DNA of 8,733 nt from Alphaproteobacteria bacterium (GCA_030039815.1 JASHUW010000100.1:1-8733), one strand, 5' to 3'; positions 1 through 6,131 are shown, counted from the stretch's first letter. Numbers and translations are program-made. The notes: a model not told the origin generated them from the sequence alone.

Positions 1-545
1 GCGTTGAGCGGCGTGCGCAGTTCATGGCTCATCACCGCCAGAAAACGCGATTTGGCACGGTTGGCCGCCTCGGCCGCGCCGCGCGCGTCTTCAAGCTGAC
101 GGGTGCGCTGCTCGCTGCGTTGCATGCCGAGCTGCAGCAACGTCAGGGCCGTGCCGACCCCGATGTAAAGGCCCTGCCGCACGACGATGTAGCCGCGGGT
201 CAGCGCCGACGGCCGGTTCGCCGCGATCATCCATTCCAGCTCGTCGACCGCGACTTCGCTGTCGACGATCAGCGGGCTCGCATCCATGCGCACCGCGATC
301 GGCTTCTTCGCATAGAGCGCGCGGCCGTAATCCTGAGCGAGGCTCATCGTCAGGTCGTAGCGATTGACGAGACCGACCGGCCTGCCATCCTGCACCACCG
401 GCAGGGCCACGGTGTCCGGCTCTCCACGCAGCCGGTCATACACGGCACCGCAGTACGTCTCGGGCGACACCGGCACGACCAGCATCGCCGCGTCGGCGAC
501 GCGAATAATCTTGGAATCGTCGGGCTCTGTCGCTGCGGCAAGCAT
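1..545 (-). CDS. Sensor histidine kinase with N-terminal CBS pair (partial, 3' end outside window)
   Basis: The visible 181 residues are the N-terminal part of a two-component sensor kinase; the phosphotransfer and ATPase regions lie beyond the left edge. Residues ~20-138 read as two CBS-like repeats: LPVVQDGRPVGLVNRYDL (48-65), a linker with ALYAKKPIAVRMD, then PLIVD and RGYIVVRQGLYIGVG (118-131). A short helical linker (~140-165, rich in A, E, R, Q) leads into the DHp domain with the H-box SHELRTPLN, phosphoacceptor His174. No membrane segment or signal peptide is seen, so the sensor is probably cytoplasmic. The start at 545 is the first in-frame ATG after a stop codon at 594-596, and no GTG or TTG start lies between; its ribosome site is weak. 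It is divergent from the aldolase gene across an AT-rich gap. The H-box makes the kinase call firm; the ligand of the CBS pair (adenine nucleotides in many families) is unknown. No response regulator gene is visible. Confidence 0.88.
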   Translation of the reverse strand, partial: MLAAATEPDDSKIIRVADAAMLVVPVSPETYCGAVYDRLRGEPDTVALPVVQDGRPVGLVNRYDLTMSLAQDYGRALYAKKPIAVRMDASPLIVDSEVAVDELEWMIAANRPSALTRGYIVVRQGLYIGVGTALTLLQLGMQRSEQRTRQLEDARGAAEAANRAKSRFLAVMSHELRTPLN

Positions 546-612
546 CGTCTTGCGTCTCGGCGCTGTTTTCGCCGCGAGTATTGATACAGCGACTTAAATT
601 AGGGTTACGTTG

Positions 613-641
613 TTGACTGATATAAACGGAGACCCGATAGT
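613..641 (+). promoter_or_regulatory. Putative sigma-70-type promoter of the aldolase gene
   Basis: A -35-like TTGACT (613-618) is followed after 17 bases by a -10-like GATAGT (636-641) within a locally AT-rich stretch that contrasts with the GC-rich genes on both sides. Transcription would begin near 648, leaving a leader of about 70 bases before the ATG at 722. Spacing is ideal and five of six -35 bases match the enterobacterial consensus, but alphaproteobacterial promoters are often looser, so this is a prediction. Confidence 0.5.
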
Positions 642-646
642 TTTCT

Positions 647-664
647 TTGTTACACTATTGTGAC
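647..664 (+). promoter_or_regulatory. Candidate operator (imperfect palindrome) over the aldolase start site
   Basis: GTTACACTATTGTGAC (649-664) is an imperfect palindrome with six of eight base pairs matched. The overlapping TTGTTACACTA (647-657) fits the loose TNGTNNNACNA pattern known for FadR-type GntR regulators. It would lie at or just after the predicted transcription start, a typical repressor position. No GntR gene lies in the window, and short loose motifs are common in AT-rich DNA, so confidence is low. Confidence 0.22.
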
Positions 665-707
665 GAAAGAATTATGATGGCTGATCTTGAATATAATTCA
701 GTCGGTC

Positions 708-715
708 AGGAGGAG
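708..715 (+). promoter_or_regulatory. Strong Shine-Dalgarno that fixes the aldolase start
   Basis: AGGAGGAG lies six bases before the ATG at 722. The same frame is open upstream with ATGs at 647, 674 and 677, but none has a comparable ribosome site. Residues from 722 onward match the family N-terminus and put the catalytic His at position 45, as in HpaI. Confidence 0.8.
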
Positions 716-721
716 AAGGCC

Positions 722-1504
722 ATGACGTCGATGAAGGAGAAATTCGCCAAGGGCGAATTGGTGCTGTGCATGAATTTGCGTCTGGCGCGCACGGTGGACA
801 TCGCGATGGTCGCCAAGGCCGGCGGCTATGACGCGCTTTATGTCGATATGCAGCACGCGCCCTATTCGATCGAGACCACCTCGACGATCTGCGCCGCCGC
901 GATCGGGATCGGCATCGCCCCGCTGGTGCGCGTGCCCGCGCTCGACAACGGTCAGTGGATGGCGCGGGTGCTCGACGGCGGCGCGCAGGGGGTCATCGTT
1001 CCGGATGTCGGCACGCGCGCGCATGCCGAAGCGGTGGTCAAGGCCTGCCGTTTTCCGCCCTTGGGCGGGCGCTCGGTGATGGGGTTGGGCCCCGCGCTCG
1101 GTTACCGGGCGGTGCCGCTCAGCGAGCTCAACCCGCGCCTCAACGCCGAGACCGCGGTGATCGTGATGTTGGAGACCGCCGAAGGGATTGAGAACGCCGA
1201 GGCGATCGCCGCGGTCGACGGCATCGATTGCCTCCTGATCGGATCGGGCGACCTGACAACCGATTACGGCATCCCGGGCCAAGTCGACCATCCGAAGCTG
1301 CGCGCCGCTTACGAGCGGGTTGCGGCGGCATGCAAAAAGCACGGCCGCATCCTCGGCGTCGGTGGCATCCGCCACAATGTCGCGCTGCAAGGCGAGCTCG
1401 TGACGCTTGGCGCGCGCTTCGTGATCGCCGGCACCGACACCAATTACGTGCTCGCCGGCGCCAAGGCCGACACCGAGGCTCTCCGGAAGATACCGTTGGG
1501 CTAG
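722..1504 (+). CDS. HpcH/HpaI-family aldolase (class II pyruvate-type aldolase)
   Basis: A 260-residue enzyme of the HpcH/HpaI aldolase/citrate lyase family, predicted cytoplasmic. Known members are metal-dependent TIM barrels that cleave 4-hydroxy-2-oxo acids to pyruvate (or glyoxylate) and an aldehyde. Family residues are visible: DMQHAP with His45 (catalytic base in HpaI), LVRVP with Arg70 (binds the pyruvyl group), METAL ligands Glu151 in MLETAEG and Asp177 in IGSGDLT (Glu149 and Asp175 in HpaI), and the glycine-rich GGAQGVIVPDV. The usual acidic residue before the catalytic His is Gln44 here, which also occurs in some family branches. The gene stands alone on its strand with its own promoter; its stop is only 10 bases from the convergent stop of the small membrane protein. 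The substrate cannot be deduced: HpaI-like (homoprotocatechuate pathway), GarL-like and citramalyl-lyase-like relatives share these motifs. The neighbouring organic-acid-type permeases agree with a catabolic role. Confidence 0.9.
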   Translation: MTSMKEKFAKGELVLCMNLRLARTVDIAMVAKAGGYDALYVDMQHAPYSIETTSTICAAAIGIGIAPLVRVPALDNGQWMARVLDGGAQGVIVPDVGTRAHAEAVVKACRFPPLGGRSVMGLGPALGYRAVPLSELNPRLNAETAVIVMLETAEGIENAEAIAAVDGIDCLLIGSGDLTTDYGIPGQVDHPKLRAAYERVAAACKKHGRILGVGGIRHNVALQGELVTLGARFVIAGTDTNYVLAGAKADTEALRKIPLG

Positions 1505-1514
1505 CCAGCGGCGG

Positions 1515-1754
1515 TTACTGCACGGCCATCGACACGGTGCCGGGCGGTAGTCCTTCCGCCGGAGGCGGCGGCGGCGCGACGACGCGCGTGATCGGCAGGC
1601 GCGCGACCACGAGTGCGACGCCGCAGCTCAGGTCGATGATGAACAGCATGGTGGCGATCGCCATCAGGAACGGGTTGATCCAGGCGGCCGCCGCGTCGAG
1701 CCGGCGGATCAGCGATCGGCGCTGCCACTCCGCCGGCATCGATCTGCGGCGCAT
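1515..1754 (-). CDS. Small single-span membrane protein, MFS-linked (copy A)
   Basis: A 79-residue protein of unknown family. An Arg-rich N-terminus (MRRRS..., RRSLIRRL) is followed by one hydrophobic span from about residue 28 to 52 that starts with NPFL and ends in VARLP, then a Pro-rich tail with five consecutive prolines. The positive N-terminus predicts N-inside, C-outside topology. An acidic residue (Asp in FIIDL) sits in the middle of the span, which is unusual for a lone helix and suggests a partner. The start is supported by GGGAGG five bases before the ATG. It begins 24 bases after the stop of the MFS gene, so it is almost certainly cotranscribed with it. It aligns without gaps over 41 residues, 17 of them identical, with the 92-aa protein at 3387-3665, which also follows an MFS gene. 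I know of no described function; an accessory or stabilising subunit of the permease is an inference. Confidence 0.8.
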   Translation of the reverse strand: MRRRSMPAEWQRRSLIRRLDAAAAWINPFLMAIATMLFIIDLSCGVALVVARLPITRVVAPPPPPAEGLPPGTVSMAVQ

Positions 1755-1778
1755 TTTGCCCTCCCGCCTTCCGGCGCG

Positions 1779-3185
1779 TCAGGCCAATTCCGGTAGCGCC
1801 TCGGTAAAGGTCTCGAGGTTGCCCAGCGTCTCGCGACCGAACATCAGCGGGATGCAGGCCCCGACCGCCACGATGACGACCATCGTGCCGAAGAAGATGA
1901 CGGGTGACCCGGTATGCGGCTCGAGCACGAAGGGGGCCAGCACGCCGGCGAAAATCCGTCCGAACGACTCGCCGAAAAAATGACCGCGGCCACGCAGCGC
2001 CGTGGGGAATTGTTCCGACAGATAGACGCGCACAGCGGGGAAGCACGACAGCACCGTGAAGCCGGTGATGAGTGTGCCGGCGACGAAGACGCCTCCCGCA
2101 GCCGAACCCATCGTATGCGCCGTCATCATCAGCAGCAGGCCGGGGATCGCGAGCACGAACGCGCCGGTGATCGTCCAGCGGCGGCCGATGATCTCCATGA
2201 TGAACCCGTTGAACAGCTTGCCCGGAATGCTCGCCGCGAAGACGAGGGTGCTCAGCCCGAAGCTCAGGCTCACCGCAGCGCCCTGATCGACCAACGCCTT
2301 GGGCAGCAGGATGGCGATGAGGTAGTAGGAGGTGCCGCCGCAAATCCCGCACAAGATGCCGACCGTGGTCCAGCGCAGCTGGCCTGGCGCAAACAGCTTC
2401 CAGAACCGGGGGAGCTCTTCCGCGGCCCGCTCGCTGGCGAAGCCGAGCTCATCCAGGGTCAAGGGCGGGACCCGTGCGCCACAACGCCGGATCAGCAGGT
2501 TGACGGTGTCGACCGCATCCTGCCGCCGGCCGCGCCGCAGCAGCCAGCGCGGGCTCTCGGGAATAAGGAAGTAGATCAGCACCGGCGCGATGAAGAGGGT
2601 GACGCCGCCGGGCAGTCCGACGAGCCGGAACCCGTTCGGATGGTCGGCCAACACGTAGCCGACAAACGGGAGCAGGGTGAACGCGCTCGCCAGCATCACC
2701 TCGTAGATCGCGGCATAGGTTCGGCGGTGCTGCGCCGGCATCAATTCGGCGGCGATCGGGAATGGCGCGGAGATTGTGAAGCCGAGCCCGATGCCGGTGA
2801 CGAGGCGCAGAATCAGCAGCTGCTCGAAATTCTGCGCCAGCAGGATCAGCAGGGTACAGGCGGTGCTCAGCACCACCCCGGCCTGCATCACCGCGACGCG
2901 GCTGACGCGATCGGACATCGCCGCCGCCGCGAACCCGCCCAATACGACGACGAATGTCGGCCACACCGCCAGGGCGCGCACTTCCTCCGGCGCCAGATGC
3001 AGCGGGCCTTTGGCGAGCACAAGCAGCGAGCCCGAAAGCGCCAGGTCGTAACCCTCGATGAACCCGACAAAACCCAGCACGATGATCAACACCAAGTGAT
3101 AGGTGCTGAACGGGATGCTATCGAGCTTGCGGCCCAGCACATGGCTGGGCGGGATTGCTGGAAAACCGGAGGCTGCTGCTGCCAT
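1779..3185 (-). CDS. MFS transporter (AAHS/sugar-porter-like)
   Basis: A 468-residue, roughly 12-span major facilitator permease of the inner membrane. TM1 carries FVGFIEGYDLALSG, matching the GYD/DGFD signature of aromatic-acid:H+ symporters and sugar porters. The loop 2-3 motif is the degenerate AMSDRVSRVAV. RLVTGIGLGFTISAPFPIAAEL matches the TM4-5 region, and PESPRWLLRRGR, typical of the sugar-porter/AAHS/SV2 branch, precedes the central loop. The C-half repeat contains GKLFNGFIMEIIGRRW. The start at 3185 has GGGAG about eight bases upstream and gives a normal family N-terminus. The frame is open to an ATG at 3284, but that extension is a Cys/Arg/Pro-rich stretch without a ribosome site and was rejected. 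It is transcribed before small membrane protein A. The substrate is most likely a carboxylate or aromatic acid, by family analogy only. Confidence 0.88.
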   Translation of the reverse strand: MAAAASGFPAIPPSHVLGRKLDSIPFSTYHLVLIIVLGFVGFIEGYDLALSGSLLVLAKGPLHLAPEEVRALAVWPTFVVVLGGFAAAAMSDRVSRVAVMQAGVVLSTACTLLILLAQNFEQLLILRLVTGIGLGFTISAPFPIAAELMPAQHRRTYAAIYEVMLASAFTLLPFVGYVLADHPNGFRLVGLPGGVTLFIAPVLIYFLIPESPRWLLRRGRRQDAVDTVNLLIRRCGARVPPLTLDELGFASERAAEELPRFWKLFAPGQLRWTTVGILCGICGGTSYYLIAILLPKALVDQGAAVSLSFGLSTLVFAASIPGKLFNGFIMEIIGRRWTITGAFVLAIPGLLLMMTAHTMGSAAGGVFVAGTLITGFTVLSCFPAVRVYLSEQFPTALRGRGHFFGESFGRIFAGVLAPFVLEPHTGSPVIFFGTMVVIVAVGACIPLMFGRETLGNLETFTEALPELA

Positions 3186-3271
3186 CGCGTGACTCCCTGT
3201 TTGAACCGGTCTTGTCCTGGGCGTGCCACGACAGCGCAGCCCACTGCCCGTCGCCGAAGGGCGGCAGTTTT

Positions 3272-3282
3272 CGCGCATTATC
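3272..3282 (-). promoter_or_regulatory. Putative -10 region / shared motif upstream of the 1779-3185 MFS gene
   Basis: On the minus strand this reads GATAATGCGCG, with a good -10 hexamer GATAAT about 90 bases before the ATG. Ten of its eleven bases recur at 5241-5251 at nearly the same distance before the other MFS gene. No convincing -35 hexamer is seen, so this could be an operator instead. Confidence 0.4.
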
Positions 3283-3329
3283 ACTGGTGGTGAGACGACG
3301 TCTTGAAGCTAGGCGAATCGCCTTATTTC

Positions 3330-3350
3330 AAAACCCAGCGCATTGCGCTG
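3330..3350 (-). terminator. Weak terminator-like hairpin after small membrane protein B
   Basis: A perfect 6-bp GC-rich stem (CAGCGC/GCGCTG, 3336-3341 and 3345-3350) with a 3-base loop is followed on the minus strand by GGTTTTG. It begins 36 bases after the stop at 3387. The stem is short and the T run is only four bases, so termination may be partial. It would separate the two transporter cassettes into two transcription units. Confidence 0.42.
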
Positions 3351-3386
3351 TCATGGATCTGATCACGCTGCGCGCGATCCGTGGCG

Positions 3387-3665
3387 TCAATTTCGTGGGT
3401 TGCCCGACCAAGGTCTGAAGAAGACGGGCCCCGCCGGAGCGGAGTTGGCCGCGGACTGCGCGGTTGCGGCCGCTGTCGGATGACGAGCGACCGACATGCC
3501 GAGATAGAAGGTAAGGTTCAGGATCAACAGGCCGACCGCGACCACCACGAGAAACGGGTTAAGCTCGTTGGCGGCGCGGTTGATCCGCATCGCCAGGGAA
3601 GCCTGCTTCTCGCTGGCGTTATTTCGGGGTTTGTCCCTTCGCGGTGGCAGATACGGCGTTGTCAT
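3387..3665 (-). CDS. Small single-span membrane protein, MFS-linked (copy B)
   Basis: A 92-residue protein of unknown family, paralogous to the 79-aa protein at 1515-1754. A basic N-terminus (RRDKPR) precedes RINRAANELNPFL, one hydrophobic span of about 22 residues with a polar Asn at the place where copy A has Asp (LILNL versus FIIDL), then VARHP and an Ala/Pro/Ser-rich tail. The shared pattern is NPFL-x10-[DN]-L-x7-VARxP. N-inside topology is predicted. It follows the MHS permease on the same strand but with a 156-base spacer that contains a palindromic structure. The start is uncertain: the ATG at 3665 has no clear ribosome site and neither does the internal ATG at 3590, which would give 67 residues. 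The similarity to copy A begins just upstream of the internal ATG, slightly favouring 3665. The paralogy and MFS linkage make a real gene likely. Function is unknown. Confidence 0.7.
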   Translation of the reverse strand: MTTPYLPPRRDKPRNNASEKQASLAMRINRAANELNPFLVVVAVGLLILNLTFYLGMSVARHPTAAATAQSAANSAPAGPVFFRPWSGNPRN

Positions 3666-3693
3666 AACGAAGCGATCGCGACGATCCGTCTTT

Positions 3694-3795
3694 ATGTAGC
3701 GCCTAAACCAACGCTGCGGCGCCGCGAACGATCCGGCGCCGCAGACGGCGGCGCCGGACTGTGTTCGGCGGAGGCGCGCGCCGTTCGCGCTACAT
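3694..3795. repeat. Nested palindromic element between MHS permease and small protein B
   Basis: The stretch is bounded by a perfect 9-bp inverted repeat, ATGTAGCGC (3694-3702) and GCGCTACAT (3787-3795). Inside lies a perfect 11-bp stem, CTGCGGCGCCG (3714-3724) and CGGCGCCGCAG (3734-3744), with a 9-base loop. A third pair, CGCGAACG (3723-3730) and CGTTCGCG (3782-3789), overlaps both and would compete with them. GGCGCC occurs three times (3718, 3735, 3750). No T run follows, so it is not a classic terminator. It could be a REP/MITE-like element or an RNA structure that tunes expression of the downstream small gene. No second copy is in the window. Confidence 0.5.
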
Positions 3796-3821
3796 CGACG
3801 AGGCCTCGCCGTATCGCGCGG

Positions 3822-5147
3822 TCAGGCATTTTCCTCGGAGATATCCTGGCCGGTGTAGTCGTTCATCAACGCCGTGGCGACAATGCTGACCACAGCCATG
3901 ACGGCGATGTAGCCGGCGATGGCGGCACTAGAGTGGTAGGCGGCGAACAACGCAGTCGCGATGAGCGGCGCGGGTCCGCCAGCGGTCAGCGAAGCCAGCT
4001 GATAGCCGATCGAGCAACCGCTATAGCGCAGCCGCGGCGTGAAGCCCTCGGCGATCAGCGCCGCTTGGGGCCCATACATGATGTCGTGCGGGATGAACGA
4101 TACCAGGATGGCGATCACGATCAGCGCCGGCACCAGCGTGTTCAGCATCGCGAAATAGACAAACGCGTAAATCCCGGTAAGGAGCGAACCGATAATGTAG
4201 ACGCGTTTGCGTCCCCACCGGTCGGACGCCGCGCCGGCGAGCGGAATCGTCAAGAATGAGATGAGGCCGGCGCAGATCAGCGAGGTCAGCACAAAGTCGC
4301 GCGACATGTGCATGACCTGATTGTTGTAGGCGAAGACGAAAGCCAAGTAGATGTATGCCGGGCCTTGCTCCGCGCTGCGAGCGAACATCGACAGGAAGAC
4401 CTGTTTCGGCTGGCGCTTCAGCACCTCCAGCGCGGGCACCCGCTCGATGCGTTCTTCGGCGGCGATGCGGCGGAAAATCGGGGTCTCGAGAATGCCGAGC
4501 CGAATGTAAAGGCCGATCCCCACCATGATGATGCTGAGCCAGAACGGAATGCGCCAGCCCCAGGCGAAGAACTGGTCGCCGGCGATCCAGCTGCCGAGCA
4601 GCACCGCCATGTTGGCGAGGAACAGCCCGGCCGGACCGCCGAATTGCGGCCACGAGGTGATAAAGCCGCGATGCTTGTCGGTGCGCGCCCATTCCATCGC
4701 GAACAGCACCGAGCCGCCCCATTCGCCGCCAACGCCGATGCCCTGGATCATGCGGACCGCGGTCAGCAGCACCGCGCCCCAGATGCCGATCGAATCGTAG
4801 CCTGGGACGAAACCGACCGCGAAGGTCGCCAAGCCGGTGATCAGCAAGGTGGCAATCAGCGCCGCCTTGCGGCCCATGCGGTCGCCGAAATGACCGAAGA
4901 TGAACGCCCCGATCGGCCGCCCGATAAAGCCGACAAAGTAGATCGAGAACGCCTCGAGCACACCGATCAGCGGATCCGAATGGGGGAAGAACAACTTGCC
5001 GAAGACCAAGGGGGTGACGACGCTGTAAAGCAGAAAATCATACCACTCGATCGTCGTGCCGACGGTGCTGGCGATAACCGCCTTGCGCAACTCCGCGCGA
5101 TGCTCAGCTTCGGAGAGCGGAGTCAGGGTGATGTCGGCAGCCGTCAT
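3822..5147 (-). CDS. MFS transporter, metabolite:H+ symporter (MHS) family
   Basis: A 441-residue, 12-span inner-membrane permease of the MHS family (relatives: KgtP, ShiA, ProP, citrate and dicarboxylate carriers). Visible signatures are ASTVGTTIEWYDFLLY in TM1 (27-41), GRPIGAFIFGHFGDRMGRK at the TM2-3 loop (76-94), VRMIQGIGVGGEWGGS in TM4, the ETPIF motif in the central loop, and SDRWGRKRV in the C-half. Length and N-terminus are normal for the family. The ATG at 5147 is preceded by GGGGAGGAC with good spacing. It is the first gene of a minus-strand unit with small membrane protein B 156 bases downstream, and lies 185 bases after the Crp/Fnr gene on the same strand. The transported compound is probably a small organic acid or zwitterion; specificity cannot be read from the sequence. 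It is of a different MFS subfamily from the permease at 1779-3185. Confidence 0.93.
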   Translation of the reverse strand: MTAADITLTPLSEAEHRAELRKAVIASTVGTTIEWYDFLLYSVVTPLVFGKLFFPHSDPLIGVLEAFSIYFVGFIGRPIGAFIFGHFGDRMGRKAALIATLLITGLATFAVGFVPGYDSIGIWGAVLLTAVRMIQGIGVGGEWGGSVLFAMEWARTDKHRGFITSWPQFGGPAGLFLANMAVLLGSWIAGDQFFAWGWRIPFWLSIIMVGIGLYIRLGILETPIFRRIAAEERIERVPALEVLKRQPKQVFLSMFARSAEQGPAYIYLAFVFAYNNQVMHMSRDFVLTSLICAGLISFLTIPLAGAASDRWGRKRVYIIGSLLTGIYAFVYFAMLNTLVPALIVIAILVSFIPHDIMYGPQAALIAEGFTPRLRYSGCSIGYQLASLTAGGPAPLIATALFAAYHSSAAIAGYIAVMAVVSIVATALMNDYTGQDISEENA

Positions 5148-5240
5148 GGGTGTCCTCCCCCGTCAGACCGGGAGTTCGTCCGGTCTCGGTTGTTTTGTTG
5201 CGGCGTGCGCTCCAGCGAGTCGGCCGGTGCAAAGCCGCAG

Positions 5241-5251
5241 CGAGCATTATC
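5241..5251 (-). promoter_or_regulatory. Putative -10 region / shared motif upstream of the MHS permease
   Basis: On the minus strand this reads GATAATGCTCG, about 95 bases before the ATG at 5147, and matches the motif at 3272-3282 in ten of eleven bases. It offers a good -10 hexamer in the 185-base gap after the Crp/Fnr gene. That gap otherwise shows only short self-complementary stretches (CAGCA/TGCTG at 5299-5310) and no strong terminator. Confidence 0.4.
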
Positions 5252-5332
5252 TGGGGAGGCTCACAACGTCCTTAAGAAAGCCGAATATCCTTGGTTAACA
5301 GCATGTGCTGAAAAACAGCTTCCGCGCGTTAC

Positions 5333-6130
5333 TTATGGTGCTTGCCGGGTGCCCGCGGTGAGGTTCGGCATTTCCGTCTCGAGCCAGTTTTCGGCACTGA
5401 ACTCCGCCATCCGGAAGCGGTTGATGTAGGTTCGTTCGAAATCGGCGAGCGCGGTCAGCGCTTCGTAGTTGTGGATCGTTACCTGATGGCGCTCGACGCT
5501 CACGAGGTCTTCCTCGCGCAGTTGGCGCAGCGTCTGGTTCACGTATTGAACGCTGAGCCCGAGCGCGTCGGCGAGCAGTTCCTGGGTCAGCGGCAGACGA
5601 AAGGAGTGATCGTCGGCCAGTCCGATCGCTTGCAGCCGGGTCTGCATCTCCAGCAGGAAATGCGCCACCCGTTCGAGCGCCGAACGGCGGCCGACGCCGA
5701 TCAAGTGCTCGGCATACATCGCCGTCTCGCAAGAAAGGCTCCAGAAGATCGCGGCGCCGAGTCGGGGAAATGTCTCGAACAGCCCGAGGAGACGGCTAAA
5801 CGGGACCGGCGAGACGGTGCAGTCGCCGAGCGCGGCGATCGAATAGAGCGCGCTTTCGAAAAAGCAGCCGGGAAAACCGATGAAATCGCCGGGCAAGATG
5901 ATGTTGAGAACTTGTCGCCGGCCGTCCTGCAATACCCGATAGCGCAGCGCGACGCCGTCGATGAGCACCATCAGCCCGTCGTATTTGCGGCCTTCGAGCA
6001 CGATCTCGCGGCCGCGCGCGACATTCCGCGGACTGGCCTGAAACTCGCGGAGCATGGCGATTTCGCCCGGCGACAGGGCAATCAGCCGTGCCAGTCTCTG
6101 CGTCAGCGGAAAGTTTTCGCCGCTACTCAT
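5333..6130 (-). CDS. Crp/Fnr-family transcriptional regulator
   Basis: A 265-residue DNA-binding regulator. Residues ~25-125 form the cyclic-nucleotide-binding-type beta-roll (LMVLIDGVALRYRVLQDGRRQVLNIILPGDFIG, in two parts around the GDFIG turn). A long dimerisation helix follows (~128-165), then the winged helix with LTQELLADALGLSVQYVNQTLRQL (181-204) and a wing at VSVERHQVTIHN. An extra ~35 residues follow the usual C-terminus. The N-terminal Cys cluster of oxygen-sensing FNR is absent; cysteines are at 89, 104 and 134 only, and the classic cAMP-binding signature is not evident, so the signal is unknown. It starts one base after the stop of the FMN reductase gene, indicating an operon and probable translational coupling. 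It precedes the MHS permease on the same strand, making that gene a plausible but unproven target. Confidence 0.92.
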   Translation of the reverse strand: MSSGENFPLTQRLARLIALSPGEIAMLREFQASPRNVARGREIVLEGRKYDGLMVLIDGVALRYRVLQDGRRQVLNIILPGDFIGFPGCFFESALYSIAALGDCTVSPVPFSRLLGLFETFPRLGAAIFWSLSCETAMYAEHLIGVGRRSALERVAHFLLEMQTRLQAIGLADDHSFRLPLTQELLADALGLSVQYVNQTLRQLREEDLVSVERHQVTIHNYEALTALADFERTYINRFRMAEFSAENWLETEMPNLTAGTRQAP

Positions 6131-6131
6131 G

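Noticed and set aside
24..584. A 186-residue plus-strand open frame over the kinase gene
   Set aside because: The opposite strand encodes CBS-like repeats and a perfect histidine-kinase H-box; this frame shows no motif.
698..1390. A 230-residue minus-strand open frame inside the aldolase gene
   Set aside because: Arg/His/Asp-rich antisense shadow. The plus-strand frame carries all the catalytic motifs.
2449..2964. Alternative minus-strand frame within the MFS gene
   Set aside because: An out-of-frame shadow with Arg/Ala-rich composition; the in-frame MFS reading continues intact through the region.
3186..3284. N-terminal extension of the downstream MFS gene to the ATG at 3284
   Set aside because: The extra 33 residues are Arg/Pro/Cys-rich and unlike a permease N-terminus, and they lack a ribosome site. 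They would overlap the putative promoter motif at 3272-3282.
1914..3293. A 459-residue open frame on the plus strand opposite the MFS gene
   Set aside because: Its product is a run of R, H, Q, D, E and A with no domain, as expected for the antisense of a hydrophobic GC-rich gene. The minus strand encodes a clear MFS permease.
5299..5310. CAGCA/TGCTG repeat downstream of the Crp/Fnr gene as a terminator
   Set aside because: Only a five-base arm with a two-base centre and no proper T run, so it would not form a stable terminator.
4308..5429. A 373-residue open frame on the plus strand opposite the MHS permease
   Set aside because: Charged low-complexity product, no ribosome site, and directly antisense to a confident family match.
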